NCBI GenBank assembly: GCA_001770415.1
Contig: MEQX01000028.1
Span: 62,001 to 126,000 of the forward strand
Source: Betaproteobacteria bacterium RIFCSPLOWO2_02_FULL_63_19
GTDB lineage: Bacteria; Pseudomonadota; Gammaproteobacteria; Burkholderiales; SG8-39
DNA length: 64,000 nt
Direction: 5' to 3'
Shown here: positions 19,180-28,856 of the stretch, one piece after another
Layout: every line of letters begins with the position of its first letter
How positions within the stretch are numbered: position 1 is the stretch's first letter
Notes under the pieces: model-generated
Told to the model about the DNA's origin: nothing
Databases searched by the model: none
The model's input: only the letters and a program-made list of their open reading frames with translations
Program-made: the position numbers and the translations under genes

Positions 19180-21056
19180 AGCGACCCCGAGCGCCCGAAT
19201 CGCTGACGGATAAATCCGACGATTCCCTGCGGGAAGAGCAATACCAAGGCGATGATGATGCCACCCAGCAACGCGCGCCAGTAGTCGGTGTTTCGAGCGA
19301 CCGTGTCCTGAAGCCACGTAAACAAGGCGGCACCGACGACGGGTCCGGAGGCAGTCTGCACGCCGCCAAGCAGCACCATGACAAGTCCATCCACCGAAAG
19401 GGGAATGGACAAGGTCTCCGGTGAAATGCTGCCTTTCGAAAAAGCGTAGATCGCTCCCGCCAGGCCGGCGCACGTCCCGGCGACGATAAACGCCACCCAT
19501 TGCATCCTCACCAAATCGATGCCTATCGCGTCGCAGCGCAACGGCGAGTCGCGCCCAGCCCTGAGAGCAAAGCCGTACGGGGAGAGCACAATCCGCCGCA
19601 GCAGCCAGATACCGCACCCGCATAGCGTGAGCGCAACGTAGTAGTACGCAGAACCGGACGCTAACCACGGTGAGGGCCAGACGCCGACGATCCCGTTGGA
19701 CCCGCCGGTGAACGTGTCCCACTGAAACACAACCGACCACGCGATCTGGGCGAACGCGAGTGTCAGCATTGCAAGGTACACGCCGGAAAGCCGTACGCAG
19801 AACCATCCGAACAGCGCAGCCCCCGCTGCTGCCACGAACGGTGCGGAAAGCAGAGCTGTCTCCATCGGGAATCCGGCGGCCTTGACCAGTAGTGCCGCGC
19901 CGTAGGCACCCAGCCCGAAGTACGCGGCATGGCCGAAAGATGCCATTCCGGCGGGTCCCATGAGAAAGTGTAGGCTCGCGGCAAACAGCGCGAACACCAG
20001 AATGTCGATCAGAAGGACGACCGTGTATCCATTAGCGATGAACGGCACGGCTGCGAGCAGAGCCAGGATCGCGAGCAGCGCCGAGCGAACTGCGGGCTGC
20101 AATGGCTGCTCATGTCCCCCTGCGAAGACTCTCTGCGGCCCCGGCGCTCTTCCTAACAGCCCCCACGGGCGCGCGACCAGTACGATCGCCATGACGATGA
20201 ACTCGACAACCAGCGTAAGCTTGGGAAGGGAGACGGTGAAGCCGAGAACGTCGAGCTGTCCGATACCGACGCAGAACGACTTGATCTCTGCGATGATCAA
20301 TGCGGCCAGCGCAGCGCCGGGAACGCTGCCCATGCCCCCGACAACCACCACAACGAAAGCGTCGGCAATCACGCTGAGGTCGAGAAGGAGTTGCGCGGGC
20401 TCCCTGGGAATTTGCAGCGCACCGCCCAGCCCGGCGAGTGCCGACCCAAGTGCGAATACCGCCGTGAACAGCCACTTCTGATTTACACCCAGTGCCCCGA
20501 CCATTTCGCGGTCCTGCGTTGCCGCCCGCACGAGCATGCCCCACCGCGTACGTCTGAGCAGCAGCCATAGCGCGCAGAGCACCGAGGCTCCGATAGCGAT
20601 CAGCACCAGGTCGTACGTCGGAAATGCTTGCCCGAGAATGGCCACCGAGCCTTGCAGACCGGGGGCCCTCGGACCCAGCAGATCCTCGGGACCCCACACC
20701 CAGAGCGCGAAATCTTTGAGCACCAGCACGACGCCGAACGTGGCAAGCAGTTGAAATAACTCGGGCGCGCCGTAGATACGCCTCAGCAGCAGCATTTCCG
20801 TCAACGCACCTGTCGCGCCGACAGCAATTGCGGAAACGAGAACTCCCCCCCAGAATCCCATCGGCCCCGGCCCATCGCTTCCCGACGCCCAGCCGATCGC
20901 GCTGTAAGCGATATAGATCCCCAGCATGTAAAGCGAGCCATGCGCAAAATTGACGATGCGCGTGACCCCGAATATGAGAGACAATCCCGCCGCCACCAGG
21001 AACAGTGCGGACGCGCCAGCGAGACCGTTCAGGAACTGAATGACAATGCTGGACAC
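19176..21056 (-). CDS. Fused LivH-LivM ABC importer permease
   Basis: A 626-residue protein containing both membrane subunits of a branched-chain amino acid-type importer. Residues about 1-290 are LivH-like (LNGLAGASALFLVAAGLSLIFG, then VNFAHGSLYMLG). Residues about 320-620 are LivM-like (GPAGMASFGHAAYFGLGAYG, then the GRDSPLRCDAIGID cytoplasmic loop). About 18 membrane segments are expected. In most operons the two are separate genes. The reading frame is continuous, so this is a true fusion or a very tight linker of about 30 residues, not a frameshift artefact I can see. Confidence 0.92.
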   Translation of the reverse strand: MSSIVIQFLNGLAGASALFLVAAGLSLIFGVTRIVNFAHGSLYMLGIYIAYSAIGWASGSDGPGPMGFWGGVLVSAIAVGATGALTEMLLLRRIYGAPELFQLLATFGVVLVLKDFALWVWGPEDLLGPRAPGLQGSVAILGQAFPTYDLVLIAIGASVLCALWLLLRRTRWGMLVRAATQDREMVGALGVNQKWLFTAVFALGSALAGLGGALQIPREPAQLLLDLSVIADAFVVVVVGGMGSVPGAALAALIIAEIKSFCVGIGQLDVLGFTVSLPKLTLVVEFIVMAIVLVARPWGLLGRAPGPQRVFAGGHEQPLQPAVRSALLAILALLAAVPFIANGYTVVLLIDILVFALFAASLHFLMGPAGMASFGHAAYFGLGAYGAALLVKAAGFPMETALLSAPFVAAAGAALFGWFCVRLSGVYLAMLTLAFAQIAWSVVFQWDTFTGGSNGIVGVWPSPWLASGSAYYYVALTLCGCGIWLLRRIVLSPYGFALRAGRDSPLRCDAIGIDLVRMQWVAFIVAGTCAGLAGAIYAFSKGSISPETLSIPLSVDGLVMVLLGGVQTASGPVVGAALFTWLQDTVARNTDYWRALLGGIIIALVLLFPQGIVGFIRQRFGRSGSL

Positions 21057-21194
21057 GGCGGTTCCAGATTATTCCGACCGGGACGATTTGGCGCGGGAGT
21101 GCGGCGGACTATTTGTCTTCGGCGCGCGCCAGAGCATTTGGCTTCGCAGCGCCCACCCGTTCGCAGGCGATCACACTGCGCCGACCCGACGCGC

Positions 21195-22400
21195 CTAGTC
21201 CCGAGGCCGCATGCTGCGGACTTCAGCGTCCGATGGCATGAATTTGGCCCCATCAGCATAGTGAAACTGATCCATCACACCGCGTCCATTTCTCGAGGCC
21301 GTTCTGCCAACATATGCGCCCATCGTGGATTGGTGATCCTGCGCGCGGTACGTGATCTTTCCAAAAGGCGTATCGACCTGCAGCCCCTCCATGGCGGCCA
21401 CCAGTTTTTCCGAATCGAGGCTGCCTGCGCGTTTCATCGCCGCAACCGCGCTCATCACCGTAGCATAGCCTACGACTGATCCAAGGCGCGGGTAGTCGCC
21501 GTATCGCTTCTGGTATGCGTTCAGAAAGCGGTTGTGCTCGGGCGTATCGATTGCATACCATGGGTAACCGGTGACGTACCAGCCCTTCGGCGTCTCATCC
21601 TTGAGCGGATCCAGGTATTCGGGTTCGCCGCCCAGGAGATTGAACACCGCACGTCCCTTGAACAAACCTCGTGTGTTGCCCTCGCGCACGAAACGAGCCA
21701 GATCCGCACCGAACAGCGAGGAGAAGATCGCGTCGGGCCTCGCTTCGGCAAGGGCCTGAGTAACCGCGCCGGCGTCGATCTTGCCGAGCGGCGTCGCCTG
21801 CTCCGTGACAAACTCCACGCCTGGCTGATTCTTCTTCAGCAATGCTTTGAAAGCCGCGCTGGCCGACTGACCGTATTCATAGTTCGGATACACGATCGCC
21901 CAACGCTTCTTGTTCAACTTGGCCGCATCGGGAATCAACATCGCCGTCTGCATATACGTCGACGCCCGCAATCTGAACGTATAACGATTGCCGTTCTGCC
22001 AGGTTATCTTGTCGGTTAGCGGTTCGGCGGCGATGAAAAGCACTTTTTTTTGCTTGGCGAAATCCGCTACCGCCAGCCCGACATGCGAGGCAAATGTCCC
22101 CACCAAGAAACTGACGTTTTCCCTTGATAACAGTTCTTCCGCGGCCCGCACCGCATCGCCAGGATTACCGTTGTCGTCGCGCGAGACGATCGCGAGTTTG
22201 CGGCCTAAGACACCGCCTTCCGCGTTCACCTCCTCCAGCGCAAGCTCCCACCCCTTTTTGTAAGGCTGGAGAAATGCTGCAAAGACCTTGTAGCTGTTCA
22301 ACTCGCCGATCTTGATCGTTCCTTGCGCAACAGCGGGCGCAGCGTGTACTTGGAGCCATACCAGCCCCACGGAGAAAAGGATGCTTCCCAATGTTTTCAT
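21195..22400 (-). CDS. Branched-chain amino acid-type ABC transporter substrate-binding protein
   Basis: A periplasmic binding protein (Peripla_BP_6) of 401 residues with a signal peptide (about 1-23, ending VAQ). The mature start is GTIKIGELNSYKVF. I chose the ATG at 22400 because it is preceded by AGGAG; the open frame reaches further upstream without a signal. It heads the operon with the LivHM fusion, LivG and LivF, from which it is separated by 138 bp. The substrate cannot be predicted with confidence; family members bind amino acids, amides or aromatic acids. Confidence 0.92.
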   Translation of the reverse strand: MKTLGSILFSVGLVWLQVHAAPAVAQGTIKIGELNSYKVFAAFLQPYKKGWELALEEVNAEGGVLGRKLAIVSRDDNGNPGDAVRAAEELLSRENVSFLVGTFASHVGLAVADFAKQKKVLFIAAEPLTDKITWQNGNRYTFRLRASTYMQTAMLIPDAAKLNKKRWAIVYPNYEYGQSASAAFKALLKKNQPGVEFVTEQATPLGKIDAGAVTQALAEARPDAIFSSLFGADLARFVREGNTRGLFKGRAVFNLLGGEPEYLDPLKDETPKGWYVTGYPWYAIDTPEHNRFLNAYQKRYGDYPRLGSVVGYATVMSAVAAMKRAGSLDSEKLVAAMEGLQVDTPFGKITYRAQDHQSTMGAYVGRTASRNGRGVMDQFHYADGAKFMPSDAEVRSMRPRD

Positions 22401-22533
22401 TGAACTCCTACCCAAATTCGTGGAACCGTAGCTTCCGACCTGCGGCCGTTCGAGGGCGTAAATATACCACCATGCGTTGCGCCAGCCTGTATTGCCTGCA
22501 ATGATGGCGCCTTGCCAAACGTAGGAGACATCG

Positions 22534-23283
22534 ATGTCCACTGATCCCGAATTCGATCGCCGTCAGCGCTACGACGCGCTCATGGACGTGGTCCGCGGCC
22601 GCATGACTACGCGCCAGTTTGACCCAAACTACGTAGTGCCGAAGGAGCACTACGAACTCATACTCGAGGCCGCTCGCCACGCGCCGTCAGGCGCGAACGC
22701 ACAGCCGTGGCACTATATCGTCGTCACCAAACCCGAGCTGAAGAAGGCGATCGCTGACTACTTCGTCGATGAGGCACGCGCCCGCGCCAAGCTTAGGATG
22801 AAATTCCCGACGCCCAATTACCGCGGCCTCGAGACCGCGCCTGGAATGATCGTCGTCGCGTCGGATTTTCGTTGGACGCGGGCTTTCCCAGTGCTTCTGG
22901 ACGACTCTGAACTCGACCGGAAGTATCGCGAGAACGCCGAACGTATCCTACTGCAGTCCGTCGCGGCCTCGACCATGTCGGCGCATCTCGCGGCAGCGGC
23001 TCTCGGGTACAACGTGTGGTGGGTGACGGCCATCGGCCAGGACGACGCGCAAAAAGCTCTCAAGCCGCTGCTCGGAGTACCGGAAGAAATCTCCGTCATC
23101 GACATCTTCTGTTTCGGTCCGGCTGCCAAGCCACCGTACAAGCGCTGGAAGAAGGAACTCCACCAGATCATGAATTGGGACCGCTTCGACATGGAAAACT
23201 ACATGAGTGTTGAGCAGATCGATGCCTGGATCAGGGAAAAACGTAGCCAAGTGATGTACCGTGACGAATCCAAAGTCGACTGA
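22534..23283 (+). CDS. Nitroreductase family protein
   Basis: A 249-residue FMN-dependent nitroreductase-fold protein. MTTRQFDPNYVVPKE and ARHAPSGANAQPWHYIVV (residues about 50-70) hold the usual FMN contacts; GLETAPGMIVVAS follows. The natural substrate is unknown. It runs opposite to the adjacent binding-protein gene with a 133-bp intergenic region between their starts. It is followed after 166 bp by fdxA, a possible electron source, though no direct link is shown. Confidence 0.88.
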   Translation: MSTDPEFDRRQRYDALMDVVRGRMTTRQFDPNYVVPKEHYELILEAARHAPSGANAQPWHYIVVTKPELKKAIADYFVDEARARAKLRMKFPTPNYRGLETAPGMIVVASDFRWTRAFPVLLDDSELDRKYRENAERILLQSVAASTMSAHLAAAALGYNVWWVTAIGQDDAQKALKPLLGVPEEISVIDIFCFGPAAKPPYKRWKKELHQIMNWDRFDMENYMSVEQIDAWIREKRSQVMYRDESKVD

Positions 23284-23449
23284 TCATCACGGAGCCTCAG
23301 CGACATTCGGCTTCAATTTGGTGCTGAGACGTGCCGAGCAATACGCGGAAAACGCGACCCAGGCAGCTTGACGCTTAGGGGAATTTGTTGGAATATCAAA
23401 CGAATATTTTCGACTGATTCGCCCCTGGGGCTGCAACTGTGAGGAAAGC

Positions 23450-23773
23450 ATGACCCACGTCGTTACCGAGAACTGCATCAAGTGCAAATACACCGACTGC
23501 GTCGACGTTTGTCCGGTCGACTGCTTCAAAGAAGGGCCGAATATGCTGGTCATCGACCCCGACGAATGCATCGACTGTGCGGTGTGCATTCCTGAATGTC
23601 CGGTCAATGCGATCTATTCCGAAGAAGACCTGCCGCAGGATCAGAAGGAATTCCTGGACATCAACGCGGAACTGGCGAAGAAGTGGCCCACCATCACTGA
23701 TACGAAGGATCCAATGCCCGACGCGGAGGCGAACAAGGATCTCAAGGGCAAGGCGAAGGATCTTCAGCGCTGA
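23450..23773 (+). CDS. fdxA: Ferredoxin FdxA (7Fe type)
   Basis: A 107-residue ferredoxin with the seven-iron arrangement: [17 protein letters not shown] at residues about 9-25 carries the 3Fe-4S and one 4Fe-4S ligand, and [15 protein letters not shown] at about 40-54 carries the rest. A C-terminal extension of about 50 residues is usual for FdxA. A GAGGAAAG ribosome binding site precedes the ATG. It serves as a soluble electron carrier; the partner is not known here. Confidence 0.97.
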   Translation: MTHVVTENCIKCKYTDCVDVCPVDCFKEGPNMLVIDPDECIDCAVCIPECPVNAIYSEEDLPQDQKEFLDINAELAKKWPTITDTKDPMPDAEANKDLKGKAKDLQR

Positions 23774-23925
23774 GAGGTGCTGTCAGAGCGACCGAAACAG
23801 AATTTGCTTCGTGAAACGTGCCGCTGGCGCGGTACCCGCGTCGCGTGGCGAATCTCAAGTAAGCGGGGTCTGCTCGAAGTGTGGATAGCTATGGCCCGAC
23901 CTCTGTTCGGACGAGGTCGCGGTTT

Positions 23926-24363
23926 TTAATGCCAGTCGCTCTGAGGCGGTATTGGCAACGCCATCACCGGGATCCCCTCTTCGAGCAATTCCTCGGTTTC
24001 CCGGCGGGAAGCCGTACCTCTGATGTTACGGTAGGGAGTTTCGTGGTGATGGATACGGCGCGCTTCGCTCGCGAACTCCCTGCCCACGTTCTCGGTGTTC
24101 ATGAGAACGTACTCGATGAGTTCCTGAAGGTCGCCCGACTCCTGCGTATTATCCTGCGCCGCACCCTGCTCGTCGCGGACCGCCGGCAGCAAGTCGGGAC
24201 CCGACGTCCTGATCTTGGCGGTCAGCAGCTTCTCGATATCGTGACGCCCGCATGACGGGCACGACAGCAATCCGCCGTCCTTCTGACCATCGAAGTCCTC
24301 GGCCGATGAAAACCACCCCTCGAAACGGTGACGCTTGGGGCAAATCAGTTCATAAATAATCAC
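23926..24363 (-). CDS. DUF1178 family protein
   Basis: A 145-residue protein beginning MIIYELICPKRHRFEGWF, with a CPKxH at residues 8-12 and CPSCG near residue 35 that together form a probable zinc ribbon. This matches DUF1178, a proteobacterial family of unknown function. The C-terminal half has the usual NTENVGREFASEARRIHH block. It stands alone, convergent with fdxA. Confidence 0.9.
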   Translation of the reverse strand: MIIYELICPKRHRFEGWFSSAEDFDGQKDGGLLSCPSCGRHDIEKLLTAKIRTSGPDLLPAVRDEQGAAQDNTQESGDLQELIEYVLMNTENVGREFASEARRIHHHETPYRNIRGTASRRETEELLEEGIPVMALPIPPQSDWH

Positions 24364-24638
24364 TTATGCACCTCACTTGTAGTGAGTCTACTCCGCCCCG
24401 GCCAAACTGTCTTGCGCCCGCGCCAGAGCGCTCCGGCGATGGCGCCTGTTTTCCGTTCAACGGATACGCGGCGCAAAAGATGAAGCCCCATTTGAGAATA
24501 TTGCGCCGGAACTGCGGATATCAATCGGCGTCATCGCGCCCGGACGCGATCACCGCAAGAGCCGCCCGGCTGCAGCGCGCGCCTTGGGCCACCTGCACCG
24601 ATCCCGTGGCGCGCGACTGCGTTCATATAAGCTACTGA

Positions 24639-25075
24639 TTATACGTGCGATACGTCGGGAACACGACTGGCGACGTTCCCCCGCGCCACCTCTGCGGCTG
24701 ACGCCTGTTCGGGCTCGCGCAGGTTGAAGACGCGGCGCGCATTGTCGTAAAGAATCTTGTGGCGGTCTTCATGTGACAGTTCCAATTCGTTGAATACGCG
24801 AAGCGCGCTCTCCGGATTCCAGCACGGGTAATCGTCTCCGTAGAGCACGTGATCCGCTCCGTAGAAGTCAACCGGGAATTTCACGCCCATCGCATGCGGC
24901 GACACGGTATCGGTAAACATCCGCCTCAATTAAGAACTCGGCATCGTCGGCAATTTCGCCGCTTTCGAATTCTCGTCCATGCGCTCAAGTTCGTCGATGG
25001 CCATCGTCGTGTCCCGCTCGGGAACGGCGAATGCAAAGCGATCGTAGCTCCCGACCCGTTCAAGTATCAATAATC
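24639..25075 (-). pseudogene. Amidohydrolase-2 family pseudogene
   Basis: The minus strand carries a C-terminal piece (MFTDTVSPHAMGVKF, FYGADHVLYGDDYPCW, ending with KILYDNARRVFNL) that matches the end of TIM-barrel metal-dependent amidohydrolases. In the same frame, directly upstream of a TAA stop, is a short piece (SYDRFAFAVPERDTTMAID) that resembles the N-terminal third of the same family. The central barrel with the metal-binding histidines is missing. It ends 10 bp from tRNA-Leu. The remaining C-terminal ORF (96 codons from a TTG) could be misread as a real gene. Confidence 0.75.
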
Positions 25076-25085
25076 ACGCGTCCAA

Positions 25086-25174
25086 TGGTGCCCGGAGCCG
25101 GAATCGAACCGGCATGACCGGTTAAGGTCGAGGGATTTTAAGTCCCTTGTGTCTACCAGTTTCACCATCCGGGC
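25086..25174 (-). tRNA. tRNA-Leu(UAA)
   Basis: The minus strand folds as a class II tRNA with acceptor GCCCGGA/TCCGGGC, an encoded CCA end, a long variable arm (CGACCTTAACCGGTCATG) and the T-loop GGTTCGATTCC. The anticodon loop CTTAAAA gives TAA. Length is 89 nt with CCA. The gene stands alone, 10 bp from the amidohydrolase remnant. Confidence 0.96.
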
Positions 25175-25417
25175 GGATGCAGAAGGTCAGCTTGTCTCAA
25201 ACCTGGTACGCATGCCGCGATGGTAGCGGAGTCGATTGTGTCTGTCGACGATGTCACAGCATCCCTATTCAGCGATTCTTCAACGCGATCGGCGGTCACT
25301 ACCAACATGCCCTGCTGGACAAGTGTCCCCCGGGGCAGGTACTCTCGTCCAGGGGTTGAACTGCGCCAGGCATATCCACCGGCGCGATCGTTGAACTTTT
25401 TGTAGGGGGGATGAGGA

Positions 25418-26413
25418 ATGAACATGACGAAAGGCATGTGGCAACGGCTCGCACTGGGGGCGGCGGCCGCATTGTTGGCCGGCTCGGTCAACGCGCAGAC
25501 AGCGACGCTTGCAACGGATGCCGCGGGAACCACGTATAACGCAGTCGGTTCAGGAATGGCCAAGGTGATTACGGCCGGTTCGAAGCTGCGAGTGATCGTG
25601 CGGCCGTTCGGCGGGCCGGACGCCTACCTTGATCAGTTGAACAACAACGAATTGAATTTCGCAGCGCTTTCCGGTTCGACAGCCTACCTGTCCTATAACG
25701 GCAAGAATCGAGCCAAGAAGGCATACAAGAATCTGCGCCTGCTGCGCTCGGGTGCGGGAGGCCTGAAAGTCGGCTTCATCGCCCTCAAGGATTCGAGCAT
25801 CACTAAGGTGAGCGACCTGAGAGGCAAGCGCGTCGCCAGCGACTACGGCGGCCACGCTGTGATCGGCCGCTCGATCGCCGCGGCACTCGCCAGCGCCGGT
25901 CTGACCTGGAAGGATGTCAAACCCGTTCCGGTGACCGGCGCCAACGACGGCGTCACGGCGCTCGACGCCGGTCGCGTTGACGCCTGTTGGGCGTCGCTCG
26001 GCCAGCCGGTGATCCGGCAATTGAACGCGGCAAAGGGGGTGCGCTATCTGAGTTTTGTGAAGACCGACCAGTCGCTTGCAATGCTGCGAAAGATGATCTT
26101 TCCCGGCGTCAAGCTGGAAACGGTGAAGAAGAATCCTTCAATAGGTGTCCAGGACGACATCTATATGATCACGTATGACGCGTACATGGTGACGAACAAG
26201 GACGTGCCGGACGCTGTCGTCGGTCAGGCGCTCGAGGGCTTGTGGGCCAAGACCGACGAACTGGTCAAGATCCACCGCGGTCTGAGCGGGTTTACACACG
26301 AATCCGCCGTGACGGAAATTCCCATGGTCCCCTATCACCCCGCCGCGATCGCGTTTTACAAAGCGAAGGGGCTCTGGACCAAAGAAGCTGAAATGGCGAA
26401 CAACAAATTCTAG
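25418..26413 (+). CDS. TAXI family TRAP transporter substrate-binding protein (first copy)
   Basis: A 331-residue periplasmic binding protein of the TAXI type (TRAP-associated extracytoplasmic immunogenic). It has a signal peptide of about 26 residues ending in NAQ, then TATLATDAAGTTYNAVGSG, the usual TAXI start. Ligands of studied members include glutamate and other small carboxylates; the ligand here is unknown. ATGAGGA precedes the ATG. The gene converges on a TRAP permease gene (26597-28543) that is probably its partner although on the other strand. Confidence 0.88.
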   Translation: MNMTKGMWQRLALGAAAALLAGSVNAQTATLATDAAGTTYNAVGSGMAKVITAGSKLRVIVRPFGGPDAYLDQLNNNELNFAALSGSTAYLSYNGKNRAKKAYKNLRLLRSGAGGLKVGFIALKDSSITKVSDLRGKRVASDYGGHAVIGRSIAAALASAGLTWKDVKPVPVTGANDGVTALDAGRVDACWASLGQPVIRQLNAAKGVRYLSFVKTDQSLAMLRKMIFPGVKLETVKKNPSIGVQDDIYMITYDAYMVTNKDVPDAVVGQALEGLWAKTDELVKIHRGLSGFTHESAVTEIPMVPYHPAAIAFYKAKGLWTKEAEMANNKF

Positions 26414-26452
26414 ACAGGCGACGGCGGCCGGACTGCCCGGACTGCCCTATAT

Positions 26453-26487
26453 GATCGAACCGGTCGGCGGTGCCGCCCGGTTCGATC
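26453..26487. terminator. Strong hairpin between convergent genes
   Basis: An 11-bp perfect stem (GATCGAACCGG/CCGGTTCGATC) continues after one mismatch as CGGC/GCCG with a GGT loop, so it is about 15 bp in all. It lies between the convergent TAXI and TRAP permease genes. There is no T-tract on either side, so it may be a bidirectional terminator of imperfect type or an mRNA 3' stabilising structure. Confidence 0.55.
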
Positions 26488-26596
26488 GTGCAGCCCCCCG
26501 CCAGAGTCTCTCTTTGCCGCCCGCCGCGGCCCCGGCGGCATCCGCGACACACGACGCGCGCAAGCTTTGAACCGGCGCCGCGCGCGCGTATTGACG

Positions 26597-28543
26597 CTAG
26601 GCGACTACCCCTCTGTGGCGCCATTCCCAAGTGCAGAGCGCCAATGCGGCGACCAGCGATACCCCGAGCAGAACGCCTGCAAATGCTCCGCCGAACGGCG
26701 TCAGCATCAACAGCAATCCAAGCGCGCCCATCGCTACGCGGGCGATCCCGTGTATCGGTCTGAACAAATAGCCCACCATGCCGATGGTCATGACCAAGAT
26801 GCCCAACGTCGTCTTGGCCGTGACCAGCACGATGCCGACCGCCGAACCGGCGAACACGAGTTCCGGTTGATAGACCATGATGAATGGAACCACGTACGCG
26901 ACAACGGCAAGCCGCATGCCCGACCAACCGGAGCGCCAGAAGTCTGCCTTGGCGATGCTGGCCGCGGCGAAAGTGGCAAAGCATACCGGCGGAGTGACCA
27001 TCGACATCAGGCCGAAATAGAACAGGAACAAATGCGCAGCGATGGGAACCACGCCCATCTTTTCCAGCGCTGGTGCGACCAGCACCGCCAGCATCACGTA
27101 AATGATGCCCGTCGGCATGCCCATGCCCAGGATGATGCAGATGACAGCCGTCATCAACAGCAAGACGAGCGTACTTTCTCCGGCAAACGAAATCAGCACC
27201 AGCGAGAAGTTGAAACTCAGCCCTGACACCTGCAGCGCACCAATGACGATGCCGGCAACCAATGTGATCACCACGAGGTCAAGGATGCTGCGGCCCGTTT
27301 CCTCGATCGCCGACAATAGGCCGCGAAAGCTGGGCCGCGTGCTCGGCTGTATCGGGGCAACGATCAGGGTCGCGATCACCCCCGCCATCGCCGCCCGGCC
27401 CGGTTGCCAGTTCTCGGCAAACAAGGTATAGATCAGCGCCCCTATCGGAATGACGAAAACGAGGCCACGCAAGCTTATACGTGAAAGTCGGGGAAGATCC
27501 TCACGGCGAAGGCCGGCAATTCCGAGCTTCGCCGCTTCAAGATCCACCTGGATGAACAGGGACACGTAGTACAGCACCGCCGGAATCACGGCCGCGAGAA
27601 CAACGTCGGCATACGGAACCGACATGAACTCCGCGATGAGAAATGCGGTGATGCCCATCACTGGCGGCATGATCTGGCCGCCGGTCGAAGCGACCGCCTC
27701 GATCCCGGCCGCCAGGTGGCCCGGATAACCGTTGCGCTTCATCATCGGAATGGTGATTGGGCCGTCCATCACCACATTTGAAACTGCGCTGCCTGAGATG
27801 GTCCCGAACAGACTCGATGCGATGACCGCGGTCTTTGCCGGACCGCCGCGGTAGCGACCCATGGTTGCCAGTGAAAAGTCGGTGAGAACCTTGTCGCCGT
27901 TGACGGCGTACAGCACGCGTCCGAACAATATGAAAGACACGATGATCGTCGTCGTTACCTGGATCGGCAGTCCGAGCATGCCATTACCATCCAGATACAG
28001 ATAAATCGCGAGGCGGCGCCAATCGGTGTCAGGGACATTCAGGACGCCTGGAAAGAGAGACGAGAACTTGGCATAGAAAATAAAGAGCAGTCCCAGTATG
28101 ACGAGGGTCCACCCCGTTGCTCTCCGCGTCGCTTCCAGGACCAGTACAACGGCGATGGCGCCGAGGATGTAGCGGTGCGTCACCAGCGAGCCAAGGTCAT
28201 AGACCAGATCGCGGTAGTTCACCAGCACATAACCACCTACGATCGCGCTGGCGACGGCGGCGACCCAGTCATACCATGGAACGCCAGCGCGCTGTTCCCC
28301 ACTACGGGCCTTGACGCGGATAAATACCCCAACGAGCGCAATGACGATCATTAGCGCCAGGTATTGCTCTTTGAATACCGCGAACGGCAAGTAGTGCTGC
28401 AATTCGAGGGCCCACGCGGCACCCAGCAGGGCCAGCGCAATGACCAGCGTGCGCTCGATAGCCGCCGGGAACGGCGTTAACGATCGATAGCGCGCGCTTG
28501 AATCGCCCGGTTCTGTTGTTTCAATGGCGTGCTCCGAAGACAT
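26597..28543 (-). CDS. TRAP transporter fused permease (DctQM type, first copy)
   Basis: A 648-residue integral membrane protein that joins the small (DctQ-like) and large (DctM-like) TRAP subunits, as is usual in TAXI systems. Conserved large-subunit motifs are SSLFGTISGSAVSNVVMDGPITIPMM and EAVASTGGQIMPPVMG in the middle, and GMGMPTGIIYVMLAVLVAPAL further on. I start at ATG 28543, preceded by AGGAGG; ATGs upstream (28570, 28597) lack a site. The gene converges on the first TAXI gene. Confidence 0.9.
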   Translation of the reverse strand: MSSEHAIETTEPGDSSARYRSLTPFPAAIERTLVIALALLGAAWALELQHYLPFAVFKEQYLALMIVIALVGVFIRVKARSGEQRAGVPWYDWVAAVASAIVGGYVLVNYRDLVYDLGSLVTHRYILGAIAVVLVLEATRRATGWTLVILGLLFIFYAKFSSLFPGVLNVPDTDWRRLAIYLYLDGNGMLGLPIQVTTTIIVSFILFGRVLYAVNGDKVLTDFSLATMGRYRGGPAKTAVIASSLFGTISGSAVSNVVMDGPITIPMMKRNGYPGHLAAGIEAVASTGGQIMPPVMGITAFLIAEFMSVPYADVVLAAVIPAVLYYVSLFIQVDLEAAKLGIAGLRREDLPRLSRISLRGLVFVIPIGALIYTLFAENWQPGRAAMAGVIATLIVAPIQPSTRPSFRGLLSAIEETGRSILDLVVITLVAGIVIGALQVSGLSFNFSLVLISFAGESTLVLLLMTAVICIILGMGMPTGIIYVMLAVLVAPALEKMGVVPIAAHLFLFYFGLMSMVTPPVCFATFAAASIAKADFWRSGWSGMRLAVVAYVVPFIMVYQPELVFAGSAVGIVLVTAKTTLGILVMTIGMVGYLFRPIHGIARVAMGALGLLLMLTPFGGAFAGVLLGVSLVAALALCTWEWRHRGVVA

Positions 28544-28856
28544 AGCGAATGCGCCTCCTCGCGTATTCATGCGACGTCGCGCAGTACCCTGCGGCATCTA
28601 CAAGGGCAGGAGTCTAAGGGAGATTCACGCCGGAGGGGCATGAATTTTCGCGGCTAAAAAGAGTGATCGGTCCGAAATCGCGGACCCTGGATGCGGCAGC
28701 ATCCTGGTCGATGTACGCGCGTGGATTTTGGTGTGTTCATGCGTGCAGTTTTGCGAAGTCCGGCTTCGCTTGACAGCGGGGGTTGCACCGCTCGCATGGT
28801 CTAGGCTACCGTACGTACTCCGCTCGAAAGGATGAGGCGGCGCTCCAGGGGGAGTC
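28544..28856. other. Divergent intergenic region
   Basis: This 313-bp region lies between the TRAP permease gene (minus) and the ABC ATPase gene (plus) and should carry both promoters. A TTGACA is present near 28768 on the plus strand, but I see no good -10 box at the right distance. No gene is apparent. Confidence 0.4.
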
